Below are positions 1 through 6,448 of a DNA stretch of 6,835 nucleotides, piece by piece. The notes beneath the pieces were generated by a model. The model made no database searches and had not been told where the DNA came from. It saw only the letters and a program-made list of their open reading frames with translations. Both the position numbers and the translations under genes were made by a program. Source of the stretch: Alphaproteobacteria bacterium (lineage in GTDB: Bacteria > Pseudomonadota > Alphaproteobacteria > Sphingomonadales > Emcibacteraceae); the NCBI GenBank assembly GCA_002402225.1, contig NVVM01000040.1, positions 8,802 through 15,636 of the forward strand, written 5' to 3'. Each line of letters begins with the position of its first letter. Position 1 is the stretch's first letter.

Positions 1-108
1 CGGGAAGCCATAGAGCGCGGCGCAGATTATATCGTCATTGGCCGTCCCATCACAGAGGCCGACGACCCCGCCCGCGCCGCACAGGATATAGCCCGGGAAC
101 TGGAGTGA
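1..108 (+). CDS. pyrF: Orotidine 5'-phosphate decarboxylase, C-terminal end (5' part outside window)
   Basis: The frame is open from base 1 and encodes the last 35 residues, ending in TGA at 106-108. The piece reads [12 protein letters not shown] followed by an Asp-Pro and an AA..I..EL helix. This is the end of the OMP decarboxylase TIM barrel: the IGR motif (residues 13-15 of the fragment) supplies the arginine that holds the substrate phosphate. The enzyme decarboxylates OMP to UMP, the last step of de novo pyrimidine synthesis, in the cytoplasm. Its stop codon lies at the start of trpF, so the two are probably translated together; a pyrF-trpF junction is common in Alphaproteobacteria. The identification rests on a short fragment but the motif and context agree. 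Confidence 0.9.
   Translation, partial: REAIERGADYIVIGRPITEADDPARAAQDIARELE
101..105 (+). promoter_or_regulatory. Shine-Dalgarno sequence deciding the trpF start
   Basis: TGGAG at 101-105 lies 8 bases before the ATG at 114. It sits inside the last codons of pyrF. A competing start, GTG at 105, would overlap the pyrF stop as GTGA and could use GGGAA at 95-99 at a spacing of 5. ATG with the usual spacing is preferred, but the two differ by only three residues (MIK). Confidence 0.55.
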
Positions 109-113
109 TAAAA

Positions 114-767
114 ATGCCCCTCAAAGCCAAAATATGCGGCTTAACCACCCCGCAGACTGTCCGGGCGGCCGCTCAGGCCGGGGCAGCCTATATTGGTTTT
201 GTTTTTTATGAAAAATCACCGCGCAATATTTCACCGGAACGGGCGGCGGAACTTGCCGCCGAAATTCCGGCCTCTGTGACCCTATGCGGCGTTTTTGTTA
301 ATCCATCGGATGAACAGCTTACATCCACACTGGCTCATATTCCCCTTGATCTTATTCAATTGCACGGCACAGAAACGCCGCAGCGGTGCCAAGAGATTAA
401 AAATCACTTCAAGCGTCCGGTGATGAAAGCCATTGCCGTCACGGCCGCGCAGGATATCACAGCGGCCAAAGCCTATGAAAATACAGCTGACATACTGCTC
501 TTCGATGCCAAGCCGGAACCGGATCAAGCAAATGCCTTGCCCGGCGGCAATGGCCTGAGGTTTGACTGGCAGCTCATGAAAGACCACCAATGCAATATGC
601 CGTGGATGTTATCCGGCGGACTTGATGCGGGTAACCTCGAAACCGCCATAGCCATTAGCGGCGCAGCCATCTTTGATGTATCCAGCGGCATTGAACTGCG
701 CCCCGGCGCAAAAAGCATCCCTAAAATAAACGCTTTTATGGCGATCATAAATAAGGACAATAGATGA
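114..767 (+). CDS. trpF: Phosphoribosylanthranilate isomerase
   Basis: This cytoplasmic enzyme isomerises N-(5'-phosphoribosyl)anthranilate to CdRP, the third step from chorismate to tryptophan, by an Amadori rearrangement. The 217-residue protein is a normal-length single-domain TIM barrel. The catalytic pair is visible: Cys8 in KICGLT and Asp131 in LLFDAK. Other family motifs follow in order: GFVF with KSPR (28-37), CGVFV (58-62), LIQLHG (80-85), FDW (150-152), LSGGL (166-170) and the phosphate-binding end DVSSGIE with PGAK (188-200). ATG 114 is chosen for its Shine-Dalgarno spacing; GTG 105 is possible. TrpF is not fused to TrpC here, unlike in enteric bacteria. Its stop TGA (765-767) overlaps the trpB ATG, which predicts translational coupling. 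Confidence 0.97.
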   Translation: MPLKAKICGLTTPQTVRAAAQAGAAYIGFVFYEKSPRNISPERAAELAAEIPASVTLCGVFVNPSDEQLTSTLAHIPLDLIQLHGTETPQRCQEIKNHFKRPVMKAIAVTAAQDITAAKAYENTADILLFDAKPEPDQANALPGGNGLRFDWQLMKDHQCNMPWMLSGGLDAGNLETAIAISGAAIFDVSSGIELRPGAKSIPKINAFMAIINKDNR

Positions 768-1987
768 GCCCAGATATGAAAGTAGATAAAAATACTTATA
801 AAGCCGGGCCGGATAATGAAGGCCGCTTTGGCAAATTTGGTGGCCGTTTCGTCGCCGAAACCTTAATGCCATTAATTCTTGATCTGGAGGAGGCTTACCG
901 GGCCTCGAAAAATGATCCGGACTTTAAGGCTGAATTTGACGGTTTGCTGGCGGAATTTGTTGGCCGGCCCAGCCCGCTGTATTATGCCGAGCGTTTAACG
1001 GAATATCTGGGCGGCGCAAAAATTTATTTCAAGCGGGAAGAGCTGAACCATACCGGCGCCCATAAAATCAACAATTGCATCGGGCAAATATTGCTCGCAC
1101 GAAAAATGGGGAAAAGCCGAATCATTGCCGAAACCGGCGCCGGACAACATGGCGTCGCCACCGCCACCGTCTGCGCGCGCTTTGGCATGAAATGCGTTAT
1201 TTATATGGGGGAAAAAGATATTGAACGGCAAAAGCCCAATGTGTTCCGCATGAAATTACTGGGCGCGGAAGTCATTCCGGTCACTTGCGGTTCCCAAAGC
1301 CTGAAAGATGCCATGAATGAAGCCATGCGCGACTGGGTCGCCAATGTGGCAGATACTTTTTACATCATCGGAACAGCCGCGGGGCCGCATCCCTACCCCG
1401 AATTAGTCCGTGATTTCCAGTCTGTGATCGGCATAGAGAGCCGTGAACAAATTCTTACCAAAGAAGGCCGCCTGCCCGACAGTCTTGTGGCTTGCGTTGG
1501 CGGCGGATCCAATGCAATTGGTCTGTTTCATCCTTTTTTAGATGACGATATTGATATGTATGCTGTCGAAGCGGCAGGACATGGCCTTGATACGGACAAA
1601 CATGCCGCCTCCCTCGCCGGCGGCAGGCCTGGGGTTTTGCACGGCAATCGCACCTATCTTCTTATGGATGATGATGGCCAGATCGAAGAGGCCCATTCCA
1701 TCTCCGCCGGGCTGGATTACCCCGGCATTGGCCCCGAGCATAGCTGGCTCCATGAAATGAAAAGGGTGAAATATGTTCCCATCACAGATCAGGAAGCGCT
1801 CGAAGCCTTCCAGATTTGCACCCAATATGAAGGCATCATTCCCGCGCTGGAAAGCGCCCATGCCATCGCTTATGTCTTAAAATTGGCCCCCACATTACCA
1901 AAGGATCATCTTATGGTGATGAATTTAAGCGGGCGCGGTGATAAGGATATTTTCACCGTCGCCAATGCCCTTGGTGCCAAAATTTAG
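764..1987 (+). CDS. trpB: Tryptophan synthase beta chain
   Basis: TrpB condenses indole with L-serine to make L-tryptophan using pyridoxal phosphate, taking indole by a tunnel from TrpA in an alpha2-beta2 complex. The 407-residue protein is of usual length and has every hallmark of the main TrpB1 type. These are GRPSPLY (67-73), HTGAHKINN with the PLP-binding Lys101, AETGAGQHG (122-130) with Glu123 as the expected catalytic acid, [12 protein letters not shown] (157-168), the PLP phosphate loop GGGSN (246-250), [11 protein letters not shown] (317-327) and LSGRGDKD (388-395) with Ser389 facing the cofactor ring. The start is supported by AAGGA at 753-757, 6 bases upstream, and by the 4-base ATGA overlap with trpF. 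ATG 776 would also be in frame but lacks such a site. trpA follows after 10 bases. Confidence 0.98.
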   Translation: MSPDMKVDKNTYKAGPDNEGRFGKFGGRFVAETLMPLILDLEEAYRASKNDPDFKAEFDGLLAEFVGRPSPLYYAERLTEYLGGAKIYFKREELNHTGAHKINNCIGQILLARKMGKSRIIAETGAGQHGVATATVCARFGMKCVIYMGEKDIERQKPNVFRMKLLGAEVIPVTCGSQSLKDAMNEAMRDWVANVADTFYIIGTAAGPHPYPELVRDFQSVIGIESREQILTKEGRLPDSLVACVGGGSNAIGLFHPFLDDDIDMYAVEAAGHGLDTDKHAASLAGGRPGVLHGNRTYLLMDDDGQIEEAHSISAGLDYPGIGPEHSWLHEMKRVKYVPITDQEALEAFQICTQYEGIIPALESAHAIAYVLKLAPTLPKDHLMVMNLSGRGDKDIFTVANALGAKI

Positions 1988-1997
1988 GAGATAAAAT

Positions 1998-2843
1998 ATG
2001 GCGGTTTCCCGCATTGATCAAAAATTTGCCCAATTGAAAAAACAGGGTCGCTGCGCCCTCGTAACCTTCACAACGGCGGGCGATCCGGATTATGATACGG
2101 CGCTGAATATTCTGAAAGCTCTGCCGGCGGCGGGGGCTGATATTATCGAACTTGGTATGCCATTTTCCGACCCCATGGCCGATGGCCCCGCCATTCAGGC
2201 CGGCAGCATTCGCGCCTTAAAAGGCGGCATGACCAGCCGAAAACTCTTGCAAATGGTTGCAGAATTTCGAAAAACAGATAGGGGAACCCCGATTATCCTG
2301 ATGGGTTATTTCAATCCGATCTATATTTACGGCGTTGATAAATTCCTTGAAGATGCCCTTAAAGCCGGTGTTGATGGCTTGATCATTGTTGACCTGCCGC
2401 CCGAAGAAGACAGCGAACTGGCCATTCCTGCCAAAGCCGCCCAAATGGGCTGCATTCATTTAGCAACCCCGACAACCGATTCCGCGCGGCTGACAAACAT
2501 CTTAAAAAACGCCTCCGGCTTTCTATATTATGTCTCCATTGCCGGAATCACCGGCACGCAGGAGCCGGATATTGACGCGGTTAAAAAGGCCATTGAGATG
2601 ATTCGCGGCCAGACCGACCTGCCCATTGCCGTTGGCTTTGGCATAAAAACGCCGGAAAATGCCCGTGCTTTTGCGGATTTTTCTGATGCGGTTGTTGTCG
2701 GTTCGGCAATTGTTAACATTATTGCGGATAATATTGATCAAGAAGGGCTTGCAAATCCCGCGCTAGAAGCTAGAGTCCTTGACTTTGTTAAGATGCTTAA
2801 GACCGGTGTGCGTAAAGCCAAAAGATCAAAAGGTGAAGAATGA
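1998..2843 (+). CDS. trpA: Tryptophan synthase alpha chain
   Basis: TrpA cleaves indole-3-glycerol phosphate to indole and glyceraldehyde 3-phosphate and passes the indole to TrpB. The 281-residue TIM barrel matches the family along its length. The catalytic Glu51 lies in ELGMPFSDP (51-59) and the catalytic Asp62 in ADGPAIQ (61-67). MGYFNP (102-107), the VDLPPEE loop (131-137), LATPTT (155-160), GFLYYVS (174-180), GFGI (213-216) and the phosphate-binding GSAIV (235-239) are all present. It is a few residues longer than the Escherichia coli protein, ending in a basic tail ([11 protein letters not shown]). The start is fixed by AGGAG at 1986-1990, which overlaps the trpB stop and lies 7 bases before the ATG. 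The TGA stop overlaps the accD ATG. Confidence 0.98.
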   Translation: MAVSRIDQKFAQLKKQGRCALVTFTTAGDPDYDTALNILKALPAAGADIIELGMPFSDPMADGPAIQAGSIRALKGGMTSRKLLQMVAEFRKTDRGTPIILMGYFNPIYIYGVDKFLEDALKAGVDGLIIVDLPPEEDSELAIPAKAAQMGCIHLATPTTDSARLTNILKNASGFLYYVSIAGITGTQEPDIDAVKKAIEMIRGQTDLPIAVGFGIKTPENARAFADFSDAVVVGSAIVNIIADNIDQEGLANPALEARVLDFVKMLKTGVRKAKRSKGEE

Positions 2844-3703
2844 ACTGGATTACCAATTTTGTCCGTCCGAAAATTCAGGCGGTTCTTGAAAATAAAAAAG
2901 ATACCCCCGATAACCTGTGGCATAAATGCAGTGGTTGCGGCCAGCTGCTCTATTTAAAAGATTATCTGGAAGTTCAGTCAGTCTGCCCCAATTGTGGTTT
3001 TCATGGCCGGATTGAGCCAAGAACCCGCTTCAAGCATTTATTCAACAAGGGTGACTATGCCCTGATTGACCTGCCAAAAGCCACAGAAGATCCGTTAAAG
3101 TTTAAAGATCAGAAAAAATATACCGATCGCCTGAAAGCCGCCCGCGCCAAAAGTGAATTTAACGATGCCATCTCGGTCGCCTACGGCCAAATGGGTAATA
3201 TCAGCGCCGTGATTGCGGTGCAGAATTTCCTGTTCATGGGCGGCTCCATGGGTATGGGTGTGGGCAATGGTATCATTGCCGCTGCCGAACATGCCGTAGC
3301 AAAAAAGGCCCCGCTCGTGCTTTTCTCCGCCGCTGGCGGGGCGCGGATGCAGGAAGGTATCCTGTCGCTCATGCAGATGCCCCGAACAACGGTGGCCGTT
3401 GAAATGGTTAAGGATGCCGGACTGCCTTATATTGTCGTCCTGACTGATCCTACCACGGGCGGCGTAACCGCCTCATATGCCATGCTGGGGGATGTTCAGA
3501 TTGCCGAACCCAACGCGCTGATCTGTTTTGCCGGCCCCCGGGTTATCAAGGATACAATTCGCGAAGAATTACCCGAAGGCTTTCAACGGTCAGAATATCT
3601 TCTGGATCACGGCATGGTCGATATGATTGTTCATCGTCACGAAATGCGCGATAATCTGATACAGCTGCTTGGTTTGTTAATGAAGCAAACCAAGGCAGCG
3701 TAA
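2840..3703 (+). CDS. accD: Acetyl-CoA carboxylase carboxyltransferase, beta subunit
   Basis: AccD pairs with AccA (not in this window) to move the carboxyl group from carboxybiotin on AccB to acetyl-CoA, giving malonyl-CoA for fatty acid synthesis. The 287 residues start with a four-cysteine zinc ribbon (Cys30, Cys33, Cys49, Cys52; CX2C-X15-CX2C), followed by the crotonase-like carboxyltransferase domain. Typical motifs are [11 protein letters not shown] (132-142), the oxyanion segment [11 protein letters not shown] (163-173), [12 protein letters not shown] (203-214) and AGPRVI (231-236). The start overlaps the trpA stop as ATGA, with AAGG at 2830-2833 six bases upstream. Coupling of accD to trpA and folC is a familiar alphaproteobacterial arrangement, so it probably reflects shared transcription, not a role in tryptophan synthesis. 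Confidence 0.98.
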   Translation: MNWITNFVRPKIQAVLENKKDTPDNLWHKCSGCGQLLYLKDYLEVQSVCPNCGFHGRIEPRTRFKHLFNKGDYALIDLPKATEDPLKFKDQKKYTDRLKAARAKSEFNDAISVAYGQMGNISAVIAVQNFLFMGGSMGMGVGNGIIAAAEHAVAKKAPLVLFSAAGGARMQEGILSLMQMPRTTVAVEMVKDAGLPYIVVLTDPTTGGVTASYAMLGDVQIAEPNALICFAGPRVIKDTIREELPEGFQRSEYLLDHGMVDMIVHRHEMRDNLIQLLGLLMKQTKAA

Positions 3704-3710
3704 CCCGCCC

Positions 3711-5006
3711 ATGACACATAATACAGATCAGGTTCTCGCGCGGCTGCAAAAGCACCACCCGAAAAAGATCGACCTTAGCCTGAAGCGTATGCATGATCTG
3801 CTGGCTAAACTTGATCATCCTGAACGAAAACTGCCGCCGGTCATTCATATTGCCGGCACCAATGGCAAGGGATCAACCATCGCCTATTTGCGGGCGATTC
3901 TGGAGGCCGCCGGCCTCAGCGTTCATGTCTATACATCGCCGCATCTGGTGTGTTTTGCCGAACGTATTCGGCTTGGCGGAAAACTCATAGATGAAAATCG
4001 CCTGCTGGAATATTTATTGGACTGCGAAAAAATCAATGGGGGCAGTCCGATCACCTATTTTGAGATTACTACCGCCATCGCCCTTAAAGCCTTTGCTGAA
4101 AATCCTGCCGATGTTCTGCTGCTGGAAGTCGGGCTTGGCGGGAGATTGGATGCTACCAATGTAATCGATCACCCGTTATCCACAATCATCACGCCCCTGT
4201 CCATGGATCATCAACAGTTTTTGGGAAATACCATCAGCGCCATCGCCCATGAGAAGGCCGGCATTGCCAAATCAGATGTCCCCTTAATCATCGCGGAACA
4301 ATTTCTCGCAGCCAAGGCGGCCATTTTAACCCATAGCCAGAGCGTCGGCGCAAAACCCGTTTGTTATGGGGACTGGACGATAACTGAGACAGAAACGGAG
4401 AACGGATTTGATTATCAGGACGGGGAAGGCGTCATTTCGCTTCCGAAACCAAATTTGTATGGCCCCCATCAAATAACCAATGCGGGGCTGGCCATTGCCT
4501 GCCTGCGCCATCAGGATAAATTTACCATCAGCATTGATCATATCAAAAAGGGGATCACATCAGCCAGCTGGCCCGCGCGGCTTCAGGATATTTCCCAAAG
4601 TCCTTATGGCCGCCTATTGCCCAAAGGCAGCCGGCTTTGGCTTGACGGCGGTCATAACCCGGCGGCGGGGGAAATTCTTGCCAATCATTTCTCAAAAGAC
4701 AGGGATAGGCCGCTTTATTTAATTTGCGGTATGCTGACGGTCAAGGACGCGGCGGGTTTCCTAAAGCCGCTCAGCCCTTTTGTGACAAAATTTTACGGCA
4801 TCACGATCATCGGCGAAGACAGCCACCCTGCCAGCCGCATTGCCGAAATAGCGCAGCAGGCCGGTATGAGTTCAACAGGGGCCAGCTCTGCGGAAGACGC
4901 CCTGAAAGAAATTAAATCACAAGGCCGCGCCGCTCGCGTTTTGATCTGCGGATCATTATATCTTGCGGGCCATATTCTGGAGCAGAATGATCTTCTGCCA
5001 GACTGA
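3711..5006 (+). CDS. folC: Bifunctional dihydrofolate synthase / folylpolyglutamate synthase
   Basis: FolC adds L-glutamate to dihydropteroate and then further glutamates to reduced folates, in an ATP-dependent Mur-ligase-type reaction in the cytoplasm. The 431-residue protein shows the P-loop GTNGKGS (49-55), YTSPHL (74-79), FEIT (117-120), LEVGLGGRLDATN (138-150) with the metal-binding Glu139, and HEKAGI (180-185). In the C-terminal domain it has WPARL (287-291), LDGGHNP (311-317) and GSLYLAG (414-420). The start is 7 bases after the accD stop and has no good Shine-Dalgarno sequence: the nearest is AAGG at 3692-3695, 15 bases away. The next ATG, residue 27, would remove the conserved IDLSLKRM segment, so 3711 stands. 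Translation probably depends on ribosomes arriving from accD. Bifunctionality is assumed from the family; one activity alone cannot be excluded. Confidence 0.96.
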   Translation: MTHNTDQVLARLQKHHPKKIDLSLKRMHDLLAKLDHPERKLPPVIHIAGTNGKGSTIAYLRAILEAAGLSVHVYTSPHLVCFAERIRLGGKLIDENRLLEYLLDCEKINGGSPITYFEITTAIALKAFAENPADVLLLEVGLGGRLDATNVIDHPLSTIITPLSMDHQQFLGNTISAIAHEKAGIAKSDVPLIIAEQFLAAKAAILTHSQSVGAKPVCYGDWTITETETENGFDYQDGEGVISLPKPNLYGPHQITNAGLAIACLRHQDKFTISIDHIKKGITSASWPARLQDISQSPYGRLLPKGSRLWLDGGHNPAAGEILANHFSKDRDRPLYLICGMLTVKDAAGFLKPLSPFVTKFYGITIIGEDSHPASRIAEIAQQAGMSSTGASSAEDALKEIKSQGRAARVLICGSLYLAGHILEQNDLLPD

Positions 5007-5030
5007 ATATCCCAGATGAATATTATGGCC
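5007..5030. other. Short convergent intergenic gap without a clear terminator
   Basis: Only 24 bases separate the folC stop from the stop of the oppositely oriented lipoprotein gene. The stretch contains AATAT and ATATT as a weak 5-base AT-only inverted repeat and no run of T on either strand. I see no convincing intrinsic terminator, so transcripts from the two sides may run into each other or end by Rho. Confidence 0.5.
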
Positions 5031-6341
5031 TTATTTCTTATGGGCGTAATCCTGCCAATCCCATGTCCTGCCAACCATTTCGCCAATATCAAACAGGCAG
5101 CTCATGAAGGCAGGATCAAATGAATTAAGACTCTTCCGGCATTGCTTTTGCCTGATATATTCCGGCTTGATATAGGTATAATTCATCTTGAAGTTCCCCG
5201 CGCCATAATGCGTCATCAGATTCCTGTAAATTTTATCAAGAGATCCTTTGTAAAGCTGATCCGTGGCAATGACAGATGACCTTTTCGCGATATCCAGAAT
5301 AGAATTTTTAATATTTTTAGTTTCGCGAAAACATTCCCCGCTGTCATTGCAGACATAAGGGTCTACAGCCAGATCACCATTGACGATGACATAGACTTCC
5401 ACGGCCATATTATGGGCCTCAAGCGCCTTTAGGTTTTCATCCCAGAACGTCCCAAATCGCAATCCCCCATCCACATACATATGGCCCCCGCCTGATGTTA
5501 AAGGATCCGTTGTGATAAAACGCGGCGGAAAGAAGGCCGGTTCAGCCGAAGACGCCAGAATTATTTCCCGGTAACATTTCTCAGAGGTCAGATCTTGTTC
5601 CCCATCTCTTCCCTTATCTCTGGCAACCTGCAACAGATCCGAGACATAAAATTTTCCGTTATCCATATTCACGACACCGGCGAAGGCCATTTTCCCGGCC
5701 CAGTTCCCATCTTCTGGCCATGCCCTGATCATGGGCATAAATTCCTTAATGGCGCCGTCCAGCGTGCGGCCCATACCGCGCGTATTGACAAGAGAGTTTG
5801 TGGTCAGCATGGTAATGACATTCTTTTTTTCCAGCAGATCATCCTCAGAGGTCTTTGTGTAAATATTCTTTAAGGCTTGATCTGCCATATTTTGTTGATC
5901 CTCGGTGCCATAATTTCCAACCAGCGCATAAGTAAGTGCCATGGCGCCCGTGCTGATAGTGGTAATCATATCCACATCGGATCGTTTTATTCCTTCTTCC
6001 CGATCGCTCCAACCATTTAAGATCCCCGCACCAAAAGCGCCGTTCTGCCCCCCGCCAGACATGATGAGGATGGTATATTTCTGCTTTGTCTCTGCCGTCC
6101 TCTCACGGGTTACAGTATTGTCTGTCATCTTTGAGAGATTATGGTCATGCTGTTGATTTAAATGATAAGAAAGGAGATTCTTGCCGGATTTTACGCCCTC
6201 AGCCTTCTGTTCAAGGCTATCGTCATCGAAAGCATATAGATAATCAGCTTTACAATATACCGGTGTTTTTCGATCTGTTTGACTCGCACAGCCCGCACAA
6301 AAAAATATTAAAATTACCGTCAAAATTTTGAAAATTTTCAA
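5031..6341 (-). CDS. Patatin-like phospholipase family lipoprotein
   Basis: This is a predicted lipid acyl hydrolase exported to the cell envelope; the substrate is unknown. The 436-residue frame begins with a lipoprotein signal peptide: MKIFK, a hydrophobic stretch ILTVILIFF, then CAGC with the probable lipidated Cys18. Ala at +2 does not match an inner-membrane retention signal, so the outer membrane is the likely site. After a linker of about 65 residues the patatin domain shows the oxyanion loop GGGQNGAFG (96-104), the nucleophile elbow TISTG (128-132, Ser130), ASSAEPAFFPP (263-273) and the dyad Asp291 in VDGG. The elbow has Thr128 where the family has Gly. Six further cysteines (30, 256, 331, 337, 401, 415) would allow disulfides in the periplasm. 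TTG 6341 is chosen because AAGGGGAG lies 7 bases before it; an upstream in-frame TTG at 6368 would add nine residues (MIKNKGSQA) with a poorer ribosome site. Gene symbol not recognised. Confidence 0.87.
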   Translation of the reverse strand: MKIFKILTVILIFFCAGCASQTDRKTPVYCKADYLYAFDDDSLEQKAEGVKSGKNLLSYHLNQQHDHNLSKMTDNTVTRERTAETKQKYTILIMSGGGQNGAFGAGILNGWSDREEGIKRSDVDMITTISTGAMALTYALVGNYGTEDQQNMADQALKNIYTKTSEDDLLEKKNVITMLTTNSLVNTRGMGRTLDGAIKEFMPMIRAWPEDGNWAGKMAFAGVVNMDNGKFYVSDLLQVARDKGRDGEQDLTSEKCYREIILASSAEPAFFPPRFITTDPLTSGGGHMYVDGGLRFGTFWDENLKALEAHNMAVEVYVIVNGDLAVDPYVCNDSGECFRETKNIKNSILDIAKRSSVIATDQLYKGSLDKIYRNLMTHYGAGNFKMNYTYIKPEYIRQKQCRKSLNSFDPAFMSCLFDIGEMVGRTWDWQDYAHKK

Positions 6342-6342
6342 A
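6327..6342. repeat. 16-base perfect palindrome over the lipoprotein start codon
   Basis: TTTGAAAATTTTCAAA reads the same on both strands and includes the proposed TTG start (6341-6339). In RNA it could fold as a 6-base-pair A/U-rich hairpin with a 4-base loop covering the start codon. It also encodes the Lys-Ile-Phe-Lys beginning of the signal peptide, where AT-rich codons are expected, so it may be chance. Confidence 0.4.
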
Positions 6343-6348
6343 GCCTGG

Positions 6349-6356
6349 CTCCCCTT
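6349..6356 (-). promoter_or_regulatory. Strong Shine-Dalgarno sequence for the lipoprotein gene
   Basis: Read on the minus strand this is AAGGGGAG, 7 bases before the TTG at 6341. It argues for the inner start. The start at 6368 has only a weak GGA about 11 bases upstream. A start at 6341 also gives a compact signal peptide with MKIFK directly before the hydrophobic core. Confidence 0.65.
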
Positions 6357-6391
6357 ATTTTTGATCAAGTTTTTTCTATTCCGGCAAAAGT

Positions 6392-6420
6392 ATCATATAC
6401 CGTTCCGGCCTATAAAACAA
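6392..6420 (-). promoter_or_regulatory. Candidate sigma-70 type promoter for the lipoprotein gene
   Basis: On the minus strand, TTGTTT (6420-6415) and TATGAT (6397-6392) are separated by exactly 17 bases. The -10 element matches five of six consensus positions; the -35 matches mainly in its TTG. Transcription would start near 6385, leaving a leader of about 45 bases before TTG 6341. The region is AT-rich, so chance matches are possible. A copy of GCCGGAA lies in the spacer (6403-6409) and another just past the -10 (6379-6385), which might be operator half-sites or nothing. Confidence 0.4.
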
Positions 6421-6448
6421 CTTATCCAAATAAAAAGAATAATCCAAA

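Noticed and set aside
1..113. trp attenuator or leader peptide upstream of trpF
   Set aside because: The DNA is the coding end of pyrF with no tryptophan-rich leader or alternative hairpins; any control region must lie upstream of the window.
282..590. Open frame of about 100 codons antisense to trpF
   Set aside because: It lies wholly opposite a well-conserved gene, shows no domain or ribosome site, and its composition looks like the reverse of the trpF codons.
1538..1861. Open frame of about 107 codons antisense to trpB
   Set aside because: It is a shadow of the trpB reading frame; the GC-rich stretches and lack of recognisable motifs give no support for a gene.
4982..4998. Hairpin with a 6-base-pair stem and 5-base loop at the end of folC as an intrinsic terminator
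   Set aside because: The stem is short, lies within coding sequence and no T-run follows it in either direction.
4793..5092. Minus-strand open frame of about 99 codons bridging the end of folC and the lipoprotein gene
   Set aside because: It overlaps two genes with strong motif support in other frames and has no recognisable features of its own.
5595..5873. Plus-strand open frame opposite the lipoprotein gene
   Set aside because: The minus-strand patatin frame explains this DNA fully, including family motifs; the plus frame has none.
6342..6448. Possible small gene or small RNA in the 107-base gap between the GGDEF and lipoprotein genes
   Set aside because: Apart from the promoter-like elements and the leader with its ribosome site I see no stable hairpin or short frame with a good start.
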